Numbered from the stretch's first letter, positions 8,702 to 18,818 are shown. The stretch: 37,267 nt of DNA from Clostridium arbusti SL206 (GCF_000246895.1 NZ_BAEV01000031.1:1-37267), one strand, 5' to 3'. A program made the numbers and translations. Notes: generated from the sequence alone by a model not told the origin.

Positions 8702-10816
8702 TTACTGTTCGTCTTTAGCTTCTTCTGGTTTAGACTCAGCTATAGCATCTTTTCTTGAAAGATTAATTCTACCTTGGTTATCAATATCAGTTACTTTTAC
8801 TAATATTTCATCACCTGCTGATACAATATCTTCCACTTTATTTACTCTATTTACATCAAGTTTTGATATATGAACAAGACCTTCTTTTCCAGGTAATATC
8901 TCAACAAAAGCTCCAAAGTTTGTTGTCTTTACAACTTTTCCTAAATATATATCCCCTACTTTAACGTCCTTTGTAAGGTCATCTATCATTTTAAGTGCCT
9001 TATTAGCACTTTCACCATCATTTGACATAACAAAAACTTTTCCATCATTATTTATATCAATTTTTACACCAGTTTCAGCTATAATTTTATTTATAGTCTT
9101 TCCTCCTGCGCCTATAACATCTCTAATTTTATCAGGATGTATATTTATTGTGTAAGCTCTTGGCGCATAAGGAGACATTTCTTCTCTTGGCTTTGAAATA
9201 CAATCATTTATTTTTTCAAGTATTAAAAGTCTTGCTTTTTTAGCACCTTTTATAGCCTGTTCTATGCAATTTTTTGAAAGACCATGAATTTTTGTATCTA
9301 CCTGAATAGCAGTTATACCCTTTTCAGTACCAGCTACTTTAAAATCCATATCTCCAAAGAAGTCCTCTAGTCCTTGTATATCTGTAATAACTTTTTCTTC
9401 GGATAAATCTTCACTAGTTATAAGTCCCATTGCTATACCAGCAGCCGGTCTCTTTATAGGAACTCCTGCATCAAGAAGTGCTAAGGTACTTCCACATACA
9501 CTTGCTTGAGAAGTTGATCCATTAGAACTTAGAACTTCTGAAACCAACCTTATAGTGTACGGAAATTCTTCTTCAGAAGGTATTAATGGTTCTAATGCCT
9601 TTTCTGCTAAAGCTCCATGTCCAATCTCTCTTCTTCCTGGTCCTCTTAAAGGTCTTACTTCACCTGTTGAGTAGGAAGGGAAATTATAATGATGCATATA
9701 TCTTTTAGACTCTTCTGTTCCAAGTCCATCTAATATTTGCACATCACCTAGTGCTCCTATGGTAGCTACGGTCATAACTTGAGTTAGTCCTCTTGAAAAC
9801 AAACCAGTACCATGAGTTCTTGGTAGTATGCCTACTTCACAACCAAGTTTTCTTACTTCATCAAAAGATCTTCCATCAGGTCTTCTATCTTCATGTAATA
9901 ACATGTTTCTAACAATTTCTTTTTGTGTAGAATATACCACTTCACCTATTTCAGAACTACTTCCTGGATACTTCTCACCAAATTCTTCATCTAGTTTTTT
10001 ATTTATACTCTTTAATACTTCGCCTCTTTGATCTCTATCAGTGATATACATAGCTTCTTTTAACATATCAAAAGCAAAGTTCTTTACATCTTCTGCTAAG
10101 TCTTTGTCAACTTTGTGTAAAGTTGGTTCAATTTTTTGTTTTCCAAATTGTTTCATGGCTTCTTCTTGGAATGATACAACTTCTTGACAAGCATTAAATG
10201 CAAAATCTACAGCATTAATCATAACATCTTCAGGTATTTCATCTCCACCTGCTTCAATCATCATAACTCTCTCTTTTGTTGCACATACAGTTAAATTTAA
10301 TATGCTATCTTCTCTCTGCTGCGTAGTTGGATTTAATATAAATTCATCACCAATCATTCCTACTGATACAGTACCAACTGGTGTAGTAAAAGGAATGCTT
10401 GATAAGCATAATGCCATGGATGCTCCATTCATGGCCAATATATCTGGTACATTATCTTGTTCAACAGATACTACTGTACATACAATTTGAACATCATTTC
10501 TATAACCCTTAGGGAAAAGTGGTCTTAATGGTCTATCTATTGCTCTAGCATGTAATATAGCCTTTTCTGATGGTCTACCTTCCCTCTTTATAAAGCCTCC
10601 AGGTATCTTTCCTACAGAATATAATCTTTCTTCATATTCCACACTTAATGGGAAGAAATCTATACCTTCTCTAGGAGATTCTGAAGCATTGGCATTTACT
10701 AATATAACAGTCTCACCATAGCTCATGAAAATGGCACAATCGGAAATCATACCTATTTTACCAAATTCCACCTTCATTTTCCTGCCTGCAATGGTAGTTT
10801 CAAGTACGTGATTCAT
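8702..10816 (-). CDS. pnp: Polyribonucleotide nucleotidyltransferase (PNPase)
   Basis: Phosphorolytic 3'-to-5' exoribonuclease of mRNA decay, acting as a trimer in the cytoplasm; 704 aa, normal length. Two RNase PH domains (about 1-230 and 310-550) flank a helical linker. A KH domain with [15 protein letters not shown] is near 555-615 and an S1 domain from GDIYLGKVV near 619-690. The phosphate-site stretch [19 protein letters not shown] is intact. The ATG at 10816 follows AAAGGAGG by seven bases; the ORF extends 11 codons further, but without ribosome-site support. The gene follows rpsO, a conserved pairing. I see no convincing separate promoter, so transcription may come by readthrough. Confidence 0.97.
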   Translation of the reverse strand: MNHVLETTIAGRKMKVEFGKIGMISDCAIFMSYGETVILVNANASESPREGIDFFPLSVEYEERLYSVGKIPGGFIKREGRPSEKAILHARAIDRPLRPLFPKGYRNDVQIVCTVVSVEQDNVPDILAMNGASMALCLSSIPFTTPVGTVSVGMIGDEFILNPTTQQREDSILNLTVCATKERVMMIEAGGDEIPEDVMINAVDFAFNACQEVVSFQEEAMKQFGKQKIEPTLHKVDKDLAEDVKNFAFDMLKEAMYITDRDQRGEVLKSINKKLDEEFGEKYPGSSSEIGEVVYSTQKEIVRNMLLHEDRRPDGRSFDEVRKLGCEVGILPRTHGTGLFSRGLTQVMTVATIGALGDVQILDGLGTEESKRYMHHYNFPSYSTGEVRPLRGPGRREIGHGALAEKALEPLIPSEEEFPYTIRLVSEVLSSNGSTSQASVCGSTLALLDAGVPIKRPAAGIAMGLITSEDLSEEKVITDIQGLEDFFGDMDFKVAGTEKGITAIQVDTKIHGLSKNCIEQAIKGAKKARLLILEKINDCISKPREEMSPYAPRAYTINIHPDKIRDVIGAGGKTINKIIAETGVKIDINNDGKVFVMSNDGESANKALKMIDDLTKDVKVGDIYLGKVVKTTNFGAFVEILPGKEGLVHISKLDVNRVNKVEDIVSAGDEILVKVTDIDNQGRINLSRKDAIAESKPEEAKDEQ

Positions 10817-10895
10817 ACATCTACCTCCTTTAAGTAAATAGTAATGCATATATTATATATTATTGTAATAATTGAATTTTATATGTAATAAGAAC

Positions 10896-10930
10896 ACTAA
10901 AATAATAGAGCGGTTTAAACCGCTCTATTA
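10896..10930 (-). terminator. Terminator after rpsO
   Basis: A perfect 26-bp palindrome at 10904-10929 (half-site AATAGAGCGGTTT) directly after the rpsO stop, followed by ATTTTAG on the minus strand. The short T-run may allow readthrough into pnp. Confidence 0.78.
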
Positions 10931-10932
10931 GA

Positions 10933-11196
10933 TTATTTTCTTAATCCAAGTTTTTTAATAATAGCACGATATCTTTCAATATCTTTCTTAGTTAAATAAT
11001 TTAAAAGACCTCTTCTTTGACCTACCATCATTAGAAGACCTCTTCTTGAATGGAAATCTTTCTTATGAACTTTTAAATGATCATTTAAATGATTGATTTG
11101 TTCAGTTAATAAAGCTATTTGAACTTCTGGAGAACCAGTATCTCCTTCATGTCTGCTATGTTCTTTAATAATAGATTCTTTTAGTACTTTATCCAT
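10933..11196 (-). CDS. rpsO: 30S ribosomal protein S15
   Basis: Primary 16S rRNA-binding protein of the 30S platform, contacting the h20-h22 junction; 87 aa, full length. The signature region [20 protein letters not shown] and the [22 protein letters not shown] core are complete. The start ATG follows GGAGG by eight bases. It has its own strong promoter and a leader of about 78 nt, and is bounded by terminators on both sides. S15 represses its own translation in several bacteria by binding its leader. Confidence 0.98.
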   Translation of the reverse strand: MDKVLKESIIKEHSRHEGDTGSPEVQIALLTEQINHLNDHLKVHKKDFHSRRGLLMMVGQRRGLLNYLTKKDIERYRAIIKKLGLRK

Positions 11197-11274
11197 TGTG
11201 ACACCTCCAAAATATTATCCCCTTATCCCAAGAATATCGTCGGTCAATCAATAATCTTAGTAATAGGTTACTAA
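11197..11274 (-). promoter_or_regulatory. Candidate S15 autoregulatory leader of rpsO
   Basis: The roughly 78-nt leader between the promoter and rpsO contains G-rich stretches (GGGATAAGGGGATAA) and GACCGACGA. An ATTAT/ATAAT pairing brackets the middle and ends just before the GGAGG ribosome site. Leaders that mimic the S15 site on 16S rRNA are known in several Firmicutes. I infer function from position only; the fold was not computed. Confidence 0.4.
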
Positions 11275-11279
11275 ATTGT

Positions 11280-11308
11280 ATTATATCAAATAAAAATTAA
11301 ATTGTAAA
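11280..11308 (-). promoter_or_regulatory. Sigma-A type promoter of rpsO
   Basis: A -35 TTTACA (11303-11308) and a perfect -10 TATAAT (11280-11285) are 17 bases apart on the minus strand. The -35 lies inside the 3' arm of the ribF terminator. Confidence 0.85.
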
Positions 11309-11323
11309 TAATTTTTACAATTT
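11291..11323 (-). terminator. Terminator of the rimP-ribF operon
   Basis: A perfect 10-bp AT-rich stem (AAATTGTAAA with TTTACAATTT, 11299-11308 and 11314-11323) with a five-base loop, then AATTTTTATTT. It overlaps the end of ribF and shares bases with the rpsO promoter. Confidence 0.68.
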
Positions 11324-12247
11324 AATTTCAATATTTCTCATTTTTGCAAATTTCTTGTCTTTTTCTAGCTGATTTTTAAGTTCTGCTAGAGAATTAAATT
11401 TTTGTTCATCACGTATTCTACTAATAAAATATATTTTTATATACTCATTATATATTTCATTAGTAAAATCTAATATATAAGTTTCAATAGTTAATTCATT
11501 TATGCCAATAGTAGGATTTGTGCCTATATTAGTTATACCCTTATATATTTTTTCTTTATATTTTACCAAAGTGTAATAAACACCCTTTTTGGGAATAGCA
11601 AACTCTTTATTGTATTCTAAATTAGCAGTTGGAAATCCAATGGTTCTTCCCAATTTTTTCCCAGATATCACCTTACCTTTAAGCATATAAGGTTTTAAGA
11701 GCATATTATTTACATCTTCCATTTTACCAGCACCTATGTTAGTTCTTATTCTTGTACTACTAATTACATTTTCATTATACTCAATAGGATTTATTATAAA
11801 GAGTTTGAAATTATATTCTTCACTTAATTTTTTTAACAATTCAATATCACCAAGATTTTTATGTCCAAATCTATAGTTAAAGCCAACTACAATCCCAACA
11901 GCATTATAACATTTAATCATATTAAATATAAAATTTTCAGGCGACATTTTCATCAAATCTTCATTAAACAAAGCAAAATTTACTATATCAATACCCAATT
12001 TATCTAAAATTTCAGCTTTAGTATCATTGTCCATTATAAGCTTTGGAACTTTATCTTTATCAACTATGGTTAATGGATGATTTGCAAAAGTATTTACCAT
12101 ACTTTTAATGTTTCCATTTGATTTTGATAATTCCAACACCTTATTAATCAATGTTAGATGCCCCTTGTGAAGACCATCAAAGCTACCTAATGCTATAAAA
12201 GTATTATATTTCAACTTTGTTTTAAAATTGTCATGTAAAATAATCAT
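11315..12247 (-). CDS. ribF: Bifunctional riboflavin kinase/FAD synthetase
   Basis: Converts riboflavin to FMN and FMN to FAD; 310 aa. The N-terminal nucleotidyltransferase domain has GSFDGLHKGH (residues 21-30), the HxGH-type motif of FAD synthetase, and STRIRTNIGAG ends that domain. The C-terminal riboflavin kinase domain opens with GRTIGFPTANL (about 200-211), which contains the PTAN substrate motif. The start ATG follows AGGAG by nine bases, 12 bases after truB, as in most Firmicutes. It is the last gene of the long rimP operon. Confidence 0.96.
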   Translation of the reverse strand: MIILHDNFKTKLKYNTFIALGSFDGLHKGHLTLINKVLELSKSNGNIKSMVNTFANHPLTIVDKDKVPKLIMDNDTKAEILDKLGIDIVNFALFNEDLMKMSPENFIFNMIKCYNAVGIVVGFNYRFGHKNLGDIELLKKLSEEYNFKLFIINPIEYNENVISSTRIRTNIGAGKMEDVNNMLLKPYMLKGKVISGKKLGRTIGFPTANLEYNKEFAIPKKGVYYTLVKYKEKIYKGITNIGTNPTIGINELTIETYILDFTNEIYNEYIKIYFISRIRDEQKFNSLAELKNQLEKDKKFAKMRNIEIKL

Positions 12248-12259
12248 ACTTATTTACTC

Positions 12260-13129
12260 CTAAGTTAATAATTTAACTATTTTAAAACCCACTTCATTTT
12301 TCATACCTATTCCAATGAATTTATTGTTTTTTAAATATGTTCTACACAATTTGTTATCAGGGATATAATCTATTAATGAATTATTTTTAAGTATAACTCC
12401 ATTTATAAGTAACTTTTCTAAGTCATCATTAAAATATATTTTTTGATACATGTGTAAAGCAGTATCCATAGAAATCAAATGCTCTCTTATATTTTCTTCA
12501 GTTAAATCATCTAATTTAATTGAATCCTCTTTTGTAAATGCCCCAGTTGCTATTCTTTCTAGATTCCACATTAATCCACCGCATTTAAGTATTGAACCTA
12601 TATCATTGCAAAGACTCCTAATATACGTTCCTTTTGAACACTTTACCACAAAAGAAACATAAGGTATTTTAATTTCCGTAATCCTTATATCATATATAGT
12701 TATTTTTCTACTTTTTCTTTCTACTTCAATTCCTTGTCTTGCCAATTCATATAATCTTTTACCATTTACTTTTAATGCTGAATACATAGGTGGGATTTGA
12801 TCTATAGATCCTATAAAAGAATTTATAGCATCTCTTATATCCTCTTCTGATACATTTATATGGCTGCCTTTAACTATTTTACCCTCTTTATCATAAGTAT
12901 CACTAGTAAAACCAAGCTTTAAAACTACATCATATATCTTAAAATCATCCATTATGTAGTCTACAAGTTTTGTAGCCTTACCTAAACAAACAGGTAATAC
13001 ACCTGTAGCTAAAGGATCTAATGTACCAGTATGTCCAACCTTCTTAATTCTACTTAATTTTCTTATACTTCTTACTACATCGAAAGAAGTCATACCAGGA
13101 GTCTTATATATATTCAGTATACCATCCAT
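12260..13129 (-). CDS. truB: tRNA pseudouridine(55) synthase TruB
   Basis: Isomerises U55 in the T-arm of tRNAs; 289 aa. The catalytic Asp38 sits in HTGTLDPLATGVLP, followed by CLGKATKL. The conserved KGTYIRSL motif is near 164-171. The start codon overlaps the stop of nrnA in a TAATG arrangement, so translation is probably coupled. The C-terminal region, about residues 210-289, fits the short TruB C-terminal domain. Confidence 0.96.
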   Translation of the reverse strand: MDGILNIYKTPGMTSFDVVRSIRKLSRIKKVGHTGTLDPLATGVLPVCLGKATKLVDYIMDDFKIYDVVLKLGFTSDTYDKEGKIVKGSHINVSEEDIRDAINSFIGSIDQIPPMYSALKVNGKRLYELARQGIEVERKSRKITIYDIRITEIKIPYVSFVVKCSKGTYIRSLCNDIGSILKCGGLMWNLERIATGAFTKEDSIKLDDLTEENIREHLISMDTALHMYQKIYFNDDLEKLLINGVILKNNSLIDYIPDNKLCRTYLKNNKFIGIGMKNEVGFKIVKLLT

Positions 13130-14088
13130 TATATCAGCTCTTTTTCCAATTCTTTTATAAGTATTTCTTCCGCTTCTTCAATAGTTACATCTAATTTCAA
13201 TCCAGCAGCTCTTATATGTCCACCACCACTGAATTTTTCTGCTACCTTTCTTACATCAACATAGTTTTTAGACCTTAGACTAACTTTAACCCCATCTTCT
13301 GTTTCTTTTAGCAGTATAGCAGTTTCTACAGTATCAATTTTTAATCCAATAGATATAACCTCAGCACTATCACATTCTTTAATTCCCGCTTTATTTAGCA
13401 TATTAATAGTAAGTTTCATTATACAGATATTATTAGTACTATTAAGATATAAGTTATCTATTACCAATCCTTGAAGTTTTATAACTTCAAGTTTTTTGTT
13501 GTCAAATATTTTTCTATGTATAGAACTAAAATCAAGTCCTGCATTTATTAAATTACCTGCAATTAAATGTGTATTATAAGTAGTATTAGAATGTCTAAAT
13601 GAACCGGTATCTGTTAAAATTGACGTATATATGCATTCAGCAATTTTAACATCAATATTTACATTCATTTGATTTAATAATTTGTAAATTATTTCTCCAA
13701 CAGAAGCTGCCTTAGTATCCACATAGTTTATATCTCCATAGGAATCATTGGACAAATGATGATCCATATTTATTATGATAAAACTTTTATTATGAAAATC
13801 TATATCACAATTTAATCTATCTACATTTCCGCAATCAAGTGCAACTAAGCAATCAGCATCTTTGGGTATTTCTTTAAGAGATCCATCTATTTCATTACTT
13901 AAAGGAAGAAATGAAAATGTTTCTGGTATGGTTTCTTTACATACTATAGATACATCTTTATTTATTGACCTAAGACCATTAACTAAAGCAAGAGAACTTC
14001 CTAAAGAATCTCCATCTGGTGACTGATGAAAAGTAACAAAAATCTTGTTACTTTTCATCAGTGTATTAATAATTTCATCAATTATCAT
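13129..14088 (-). CDS. nrnA: DHH-family oligoribonuclease/pAp phosphatase NrnA
   Basis: Manganese-dependent phosphoesterase that degrades nanoRNA and dephosphorylates pAp; 319 aa. The DHH-family motifs are in order: H21-x3-D25-x-D27 (HQSPDGD), D85 in LDCGN, D109-H110-H111 in NMDHHLSN, then the DHHA1 motif GGGHIRAAG near 288-296. The gene overlaps rbfA by 11 bases upstream and truB by one base downstream, so all three are translationally coupled. The rbfA-nrnA-truB order is standard in clostridia. Confidence 0.93.
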   Translation of the reverse strand: MIIDEIINTLMKSNKIFVTFHQSPDGDSLGSSLALVNGLRSINKDVSIVCKETIPETFSFLPLSNEIDGSLKEIPKDADCLVALDCGNVDRLNCDIDFHNKSFIIINMDHHLSNDSYGDINYVDTKAASVGEIIYKLLNQMNVNIDVKIAECIYTSILTDTGSFRHSNTTYNTHLIAGNLINAGLDFSSIHRKIFDNKKLEVIKLQGLVIDNLYLNSTNNICIMKLTINMLNKAGIKECDSAEVISIGLKIDTVETAILLKETEDGVKVSLRSKNYVDVRKVAEKFSGGGHIRAAGLKLDVTIEEAEEILIKELEKELI

Positions 14089-14440
14089 TTTTTTTGGTCT
14101 CCTTTATCTTCTGAAGAATAGAATCTATATGCATTCCATGTTCAATAGAATTATCAAGTTCAATAATTATCTCTGGTGTTAACCTTAGACTAACTTGATG
14201 ACCAACTTCTCTTCTTATAAATCCTGCACTTTTTTTAAGAATACTTAGACTTTCATTTTTTGCATTATCATCTCCAAGTATACTTACAAATACCTTTGCA
14301 TATCTCAAGTCTTTAGTAACGTCTACTTTAGTAACACTTATTAAAGTATTAAGTCTTGGATCTTTTATTTCATTTTGTATCACGTTGCTAACAACTTTTT
14401 TTACTTCTTCATTTATTCTTCCACCTCTGTATTTAACCAC
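14078..14440 (-). CDS. rbfA: 30S ribosome-binding factor RbfA
   Basis: KH-like assembly factor that binds immature 30S subunits and helps process the 5' end of 16S rRNA; 120 aa. Family features include RINEEVKKVVSNVIQNEIKD near the N-terminus, then VTKVDVTKDLRYAKVFVSILG, and the LTPEIIIELDNSIEHGMHID C-terminal stretch. The start codon is GTG, preceded by GGGGAG. It lies 18 bases after infB. Confidence 0.96.
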   Translation of the reverse strand: MVKYRGGRINEEVKKVVSNVIQNEIKDPRLNTLISVTKVDVTKDLRYAKVFVSILGDDNAKNESLSILKKSAGFIRREVGHQVSLRLTPEIIIELDNSIEHGMHIDSILQKIKETKKNDN

Positions 14441-14458
14441 AGAAATCTCCCCTTTGTA

Positions 14459-16555
14459 TTATAATTCTTTAGGCTTTATTTCTTCCATAGCAAATACCTC
14501 AAGAATATCTCCTTCTTTTATGTCGTTGTATTTTTCTATTGTAAGGCCACATTCATAACCAGCAGCAACTTCTTTAGCATCATCTTTAAATCTCTTAAGA
14601 GATCCAAGTTCGCCTTCAAGAATTACAATTCCGTCTCTTATAATTCTAATACTGCTGTTTCTTGTTATCTTTCCATCAAGTACATAACATCCTGCAACAG
14701 TTCCTATACTAGATATCTTATATACTTGCCTAATTTCTACCTTACCTACTATAACCTCTTTAAATTCTGGTTCAAGCATACCTAACATTGCTGCTTTAAT
14801 ATCATCAAGAGCATTATAGATTATTCTATAAGTTTTTATGTCAACATCTTCTTTTTCAGCAGCACTGGTAGCATTAGTATCAGGTCTTACATTAAAACCT
14901 ATTATTATGGCATTTGATGCACTAGCTAAAGTTACATCTGTTTCTGTTATAGCTCCTACTGCTCCATGTATAACTCTTACCTTTACAGATTCTGTTGAAA
15001 GTTTTTCAAGAGATTGTTTTAAAGCTTCAATTGAACCCTGAACATCTGCTTTAACAATAATATTAAGTTCTCTAACTTTTCCTTCTTGTATTTGACTATA
15101 TAATTCCTCTAAAGATACTTTATGGTTTGAGTTCAAGTAAGTATTTCTAACCTTTTCTTTTCTCTTCTCAGACATACTTCTTGCAGTCTTTTCATCTCTT
15201 ATTACATTGAATTTGTCTCCAGCAGATGGCACTTCTGAAAGTCCAAGTATCTCCACTGGTATTGAAGGTCCTGCGCTCTTTATCTTCTTGCCATTATCGT
15301 CAAACATAGCTCTTATTCTACCGTAGGTTGAACCAACCAATATTGAATCTCCTACATGAAGTGTACCATTTTGAACTAAAAGAGAAGCAACTGGTCCTCT
15401 TCCTTTATCAAGTTTGGATTCAATTACGGCACCTTTAGCCTTTCTACTTGAATCTGCTTTTAATTCTTTTACTTCAGCTGTTAATACTATCATTTCAAGT
15501 AAATCGTCTATACCTATTTTAGTTTTTGCTGAAACTGGTACACATATTGTCTCTCCACCCCAGTCTTCTGGAACAAGACCATACTCAGTAAGTTCCTGTT
15601 TTACTTTGTCAGGATTAGCACCTGGTTTATCTATTTTATTTATAGCTACAATTATAGGTACATTAGCAGCTTTACAATGATTAATAGCTTCTTTAGTCTG
15701 AGGCATTATACCATCATCAGCAGCGACTACAAGTATAACTATATCTGTAATTTGAGCTCCTCTAGCTCTCATAGCTGTAAATGCTTCATGACCAGGTGTA
15801 TCTAAGAATGTTATGCTTTCACCATTTATATTAACAACATAAGCACCTATGTGTTGTGTAATTCCACCAGCTTCACTTTCTGTTACTTTAGCTTTTCTAA
15901 TAGCGTCTAGTAATGAAGTTTTACCATGGTCAACATGACCCATTACAGTAACAACTGCTGGTCTCTTTTTTAATAATAAGTCATTATCTGCTTCACTATC
16001 TATTTCAGCAAAATCATCATCATCATTATCTTCCTTAGGTACAGCAATGGTATTAAATTTTTCGCACAATTTTTCAGCGGTCTCAAAATTTATCTCTTGG
16101 TTTATAGCTGCCATAACACCCATAAACATTAATTGTTTAATAACTTCAGCTGTTGGACTTCCTATTTTATCTGAAAGTTCTTTTACTGTTATAGTCTTAT
16201 CTATTTCAATAATCTCTTTTTCTTCTGCTACTTCTTCAGTAGATATATTATCTTCTAAATCTTCTAAATCTTCTTTCTTATTTTTGTTCTTTTTGCGCTT
16301 TACCTCATTTATACTATCATTTAAAATTTCTTCATATTCTTCTACTAAACTTTCTTTTTTACCTACAGCACTTTCAGCAAAATCTTTATTTTCACTGTCA
16401 GCAAAAAATTCCTTTATAAGTTCAGCATCTTCATCATCTATTGTACTCATATGATTCTTTACTTCTATATTAAACTCTTGTAAAAGTAAATTTATTAAAT
16501 CTTTGCTAGAAATACCTAGCTCCTTTGACAATTCATGCACTCTTATTTTTGACAA
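14459..16555 (-). CDS. infB: Translation initiation factor IF-2
   Basis: GTPase that places initiator tRNA on the 30S subunit and promotes subunit joining; 698 aa. A short N-terminal region includes the IF2N motif [15 protein letters not shown], a Lys/Glu/Asp-rich linker to about 115 and a second IF2N domain. The G domain starts with GHVDHGKT (about 204-211), then DTPGHEAF and NKID. C-terminal beta-barrel domains follow. The TTG at 16555 is the probable start, six bases after GGGGGTG; the GTG upstream lies within that sequence. It lies between ylxQ and rbfA in the operon. Confidence 0.97.
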   Translation of the reverse strand: MSKIRVHELSKELGISSKDLINLLLQEFNIEVKNHMSTIDDEDAELIKEFFADSENKDFAESAVGKKESLVEEYEEILNDSINEVKRKKNKNKKEDLEDLEDNISTEEVAEEKEIIEIDKTITVKELSDKIGSPTAEVIKQLMFMGVMAAINQEINFETAEKLCEKFNTIAVPKEDNDDDDFAEIDSEADNDLLLKKRPAVVTVMGHVDHGKTSLLDAIRKAKVTESEAGGITQHIGAYVVNINGESITFLDTPGHEAFTAMRARGAQITDIVILVVAADDGIMPQTKEAINHCKAANVPIIVAINKIDKPGANPDKVKQELTEYGLVPEDWGGETICVPVSAKTKIGIDDLLEMIVLTAEVKELKADSSRKAKGAVIESKLDKGRGPVASLLVQNGTLHVGDSILVGSTYGRIRAMFDDNGKKIKSAGPSIPVEILGLSEVPSAGDKFNVIRDEKTARSMSEKRKEKVRNTYLNSNHKVSLEELYSQIQEGKVRELNIIVKADVQGSIEALKQSLEKLSTESVKVRVIHGAVGAITETDVTLASASNAIIIGFNVRPDTNATSAAEKEDVDIKTYRIIYNALDDIKAAMLGMLEPEFKEVIVGKVEIRQVYKISSIGTVAGCYVLDGKITRNSSIRIIRDGIVILEGELGSLKRFKDDAKEVAAGYECGLTIEKYNDIKEGDILEVFAMEEIKPKEL

Positions 16556-16570
16556 ATAAGTCACCCCCGA

Positions 16571-16882
16571 TTATATTTTTTCCTGCCATAATTCCAAAAG
16601 CTTTTTGCTCATATTTGTATCAGTAATACAGACAACATTAATCTCTGGCCTTCCTAAAGCTCTACCTAATTCTTCTTTAGTAAAAAATTCAATGATTTTC
16701 GAATTAAATCTTTTGGCATATGTATTAAACTTATCCTTTGTATTTACTGAGGCATCCTTTGATATTAATATGATCTTTGAGCTTCCAGCTTTTAGTGTCT
16801 CTTCACATTTATTGTAGCCTTCTTTTAGATTTCCTGCTTTTTTAACAAGACCTAAAAACCTAAGAAATTTATCATTGTTCAT
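16571..16882 (-). CDS. L7Ae/YlxQ family ribosomal-type protein
   Basis: Small L7Ae/L30e-fold protein of the YlxQ family, encoded between nusA and infB in most Firmicutes; 103 aa. The sequence KFLRFLGLVKKAGNLKEGYNKCEE and the following SKIILISKDAS fit the kink-turn RNA-binding fold. The start overlaps the end of ylxR by 11 bases. The ribosome site (AAAGG) is weak, so coupling to ylxR is likely. Its exact RNA target is not known. Confidence 0.88.
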   Translation of the reverse strand: MNNDKFLRFLGLVKKAGNLKEGYNKCEETLKAGSSKIILISKDASVNTKDKFNTYAKRFNSKIIEFFTKEELGRALGRPEINVVCITDTNMSKKLLELWQEKI

Positions 16883-17141
16883 TTATAATTTCATCCTTTA
16901 GTTTTGAATAGATTTCATCACTGATATCTGTTTCAAGGCTTTTTGCAAGTCTTTTTGCTCTTACTGACTTTTCTAAGCACTCTATATTCTTACAAATGTA
17001 AGCTCCCCTACCAGCTTTTTTCCCGGTAAAATCTATTGAAACTTCGCCTTCTTTAGTTCTGACAATTCTAATTAATTCTTTTTTTGGTTTCATTTCCATG
17101 CATCCAGTACACATTCTTTTAGGTATTTTTTTTACAACCAT
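16872..17141 (-). CDS. YlxR family RNA-binding protein (DUF448)
   Basis: Basic 89-aa protein of the YlxR/DUF448 family, typical of the nusA-infB operon. It carries the family motifs CTGC (Cys11, Cys14) and GRGAYIC (43-49). The family has been proposed to bind RNA and, in some Firmicutes, to act on RNase P or on transcription. The start follows AGAGGTG and lies 12 bases past nusA. It overlaps ylxQ. Confidence 0.9.
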   Translation of the reverse strand: MVVKKIPKRMCTGCMEMKPKKELIRIVRTKEGEVSIDFTGKKAGRGAYICKNIECLEKSVRAKRLAKSLETDISDEIYSKLKDEIINEQ

Positions 17142-17153
17142 AGCAATACACCT

Positions 17154-18224
17154 CTATTCTTCAATAGATTTTGTAAGTTTTTCAGCTTGTTCTTTATTTT
17201 TAATATCTATCTTCCAACCAGTAAGTTTAGCTGCAAGTCTTACATTTTGGCCTTCCTTACCTATTGCTAATGAAAGCTGTCCTTCATCTACAATAACCTT
17301 AGCACTCTTATTACCTTCATCAATAGATACATCAATTACTTTTGCTGGGCTTAAAGCATTTGCTATATATTCTTCAGGCAATTTATTCCACTTGATAATG
17401 TCAATTTTTTCATTTCTTAGTTCATTAACAATATTTTGTACCCTAGTACCTTTAGTTCCAACACAAGCACCCATAGGATCCACATTTTCATCATTAGAAT
17501 AAACTGCAATTTTAGTTCTTGATCCAGCTTCTCTCGATATGGATTTTATTTCAACTATTCCTTCATATATTTCAGGAACTTCTAATTCAAATAATCTTTT
17601 TACAAGACCAGGATGAGTTCTTGAAACTACTACTTGTGCACCCTTTGTTGTATTTTTAACTTCAACAATATATAATTTTATCATTGTATTATATATGTAG
17701 TCTTCTCCAGGTATTTGCTCATTTTGGCTTAATACTGCTTCTATTTTACCAAGATCAATAAGTACATTGCCCTTGTCTTTTCTTATAACAGTTCCAGTAA
17801 TAATATCAAATTCTTTTTCAGCGAATTCATTATATATTATACTTCTTTCTGCTTCTTTGATTCTTTGAACAACAACTTGTTTCGCTGATTGAGCTGCTAC
17901 TCTACCAAAAGTTTTTGGAGTAACTTCAATATCAGCTAAATCTCCAACCTGATATCTAGGATTCTTTGTTTTTGCATCTTCCAAAGATATTTCATTTATA
18001 TCATCAAAAACTTCTTCCACAACAGTTTTTTGAGAGTAAACATGAATATCTCCATTTTCTCTATCCATGGTAACTTTCACATTGTGTGCATTGTCAGCTA
18101 CTTTTGCATAATTCTTCTTATATGCAGCTACTAAAGCATCTTCAATTGTAGAAAATAATAAATCCTCACTTATTCCTTTTTCCCTAACAATTTCTTTTAA
18201 TGCACCGATAAATTCCTCATTCAT
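17154..18224 (-). CDS. nusA: Transcription termination/antitermination factor NusA
   Basis: RNA polymerase-associated factor that modulates pausing and intrinsic termination; 356 aa, the short form normal in Firmicutes. An N-terminal polymerase-binding domain comes first (about 1-130). An S1 domain follows (NVLIDLGKIEAVL region, about 130-200). Two KH domains come next, with GACVGTKGTRVQNI near 250 and AIGKEGQNVRLAAKLTGWKI near 315. The extra C-terminal acidic repeats of enterobacteria are absent. The ATG follows AAGGAGG. In Bacillus, NusA controls its own operon through a leader terminator; a similar hairpin lies upstream here. Confidence 0.97.
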   Translation of the reverse strand: MNEEFIGALKEIVREKGISEDLLFSTIEDALVAAYKKNYAKVADNAHNVKVTMDRENGDIHVYSQKTVVEEVFDDINEISLEDAKTKNPRYQVGDLADIEVTPKTFGRVAAQSAKQVVVQRIKEAERSIIYNEFAEKEFDIITGTVIRKDKGNVLIDLGKIEAVLSQNEQIPGEDYIYNTMIKLYIVEVKNTTKGAQVVVSRTHPGLVKRLFELEVPEIYEGIVEIKSISREAGSRTKIAVYSNDENVDPMGACVGTKGTRVQNIVNELRNEKIDIIKWNKLPEEYIANALSPAKVIDVSIDEGNKSAKVIVDEGQLSLAIGKEGQNVRLAAKLTGWKIDIKNKEQAEKLTKSIEE

Positions 18225-18240
18225 TTTTGTTTAAACCTCC

Positions 18241-18702
18241 TTAAAGCTCCCCTTTTAGAATAACCTTGTCAATGGTGTTTCTAGGTATTGAAAATTCATT
18301 ATTTTCATCATAAATAATAATATTATCCGAATCAAATTTAATAAGTTTTCCTTCAAGATTTCTTTTACCTTCATATAACTTATTTAAATCTAAACTAATA
18401 TTTGAATTAATATACTTATTTAAATGCTCATCTGTAAAAAGTGTTCTAAATACGCCGGGAGAAGACACTTCCAAGTAGTAACTACTTGATATAGGATCTT
18501 CTTCATCTAAAGTTTCACTTATTCTTCTACTTACCTTTTCACAATCACTTAAGCCGATGCCATTTTCACTATCTATGTAAATTCTAAGAAAATTTTCACC
18601 GTCTTCTTCAACAAACTCTAAATAATAAAATTCATAACCTAATTCTGTAACTATTGGGTTAAATAAATCTATTAACTTATTAATTAAAATCTTTTTATCC
18701 AA
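18241..18702 (-). CDS. rimP: Ribosome maturation factor RimP
   Basis: Assembly factor for the 30S subunit; 153 aa. The sequence ELGYEFYYLEFVEEDGENFLRIYID matches the N-terminal alpha/beta domain, and YYLEVSSPGVFRTL is the family signature, near residues 79-92. A small SH3-like domain ends the protein. The start is TTG, seven bases behind GGAGG. It is the first gene of the operon and sits behind a leader with two hairpins. Confidence 0.95.
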   Translation of the reverse strand: MDKKILINKLIDLFNPIVTELGYEFYYLEFVEEDGENFLRIYIDSENGIGLSDCEKVSRRISETLDEEDPISSSYYLEVSSPGVFRTLFTDEHLNKYINSNISLDLNKLYEGKRNLEGKLIKFDSDNIIIYDENNEFSIPRNTIDKVILKGEL

Positions 18703-18761
18703 TTAAATTCCCTCCTTACTAATATCTTCTGCATTTTTTATATAATATATTTATATTAATG

Positions 18762-18785
18762 AAAAACGCAACTACAGTTGCGTTT
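18762..18785 (-). terminator. Leader terminator (attenuator) upstream of rimP
   Basis: On the minus strand a nine-bp stem (AAACGCAAC/GTTGCGTTT) with loop TGTA runs into a five-base T-run. It lies downstream of a good promoter and 60 bases upstream of the rimP start, so it can act as an attenuator. It may also end polC transcription. Confidence 0.75.
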
Positions 18786-18795
18786 ACAAATAGAA

Positions 18796-18818
18796 AGAGC
18801 GGGCTTTTATCCCACTCT
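18796..18818 (-). promoter_or_regulatory. Upstream leader hairpin of rimP operon
   Basis: An eight-bp stem AGAGTGGG/CCCGCTCT (one G-T pair) with a seven-base loop precedes the attenuator by ten bases. With the following hairpin it makes a compact two-stem leader. Its role is inferred from position. Confidence 0.6.

Noticed and set aside
16047-16454. 135-codon plus-strand open frame opposite infB
   Set aside because: Serine- and isoleucine-rich mirror of the acidic IF-2 linker, with no family resemblance.
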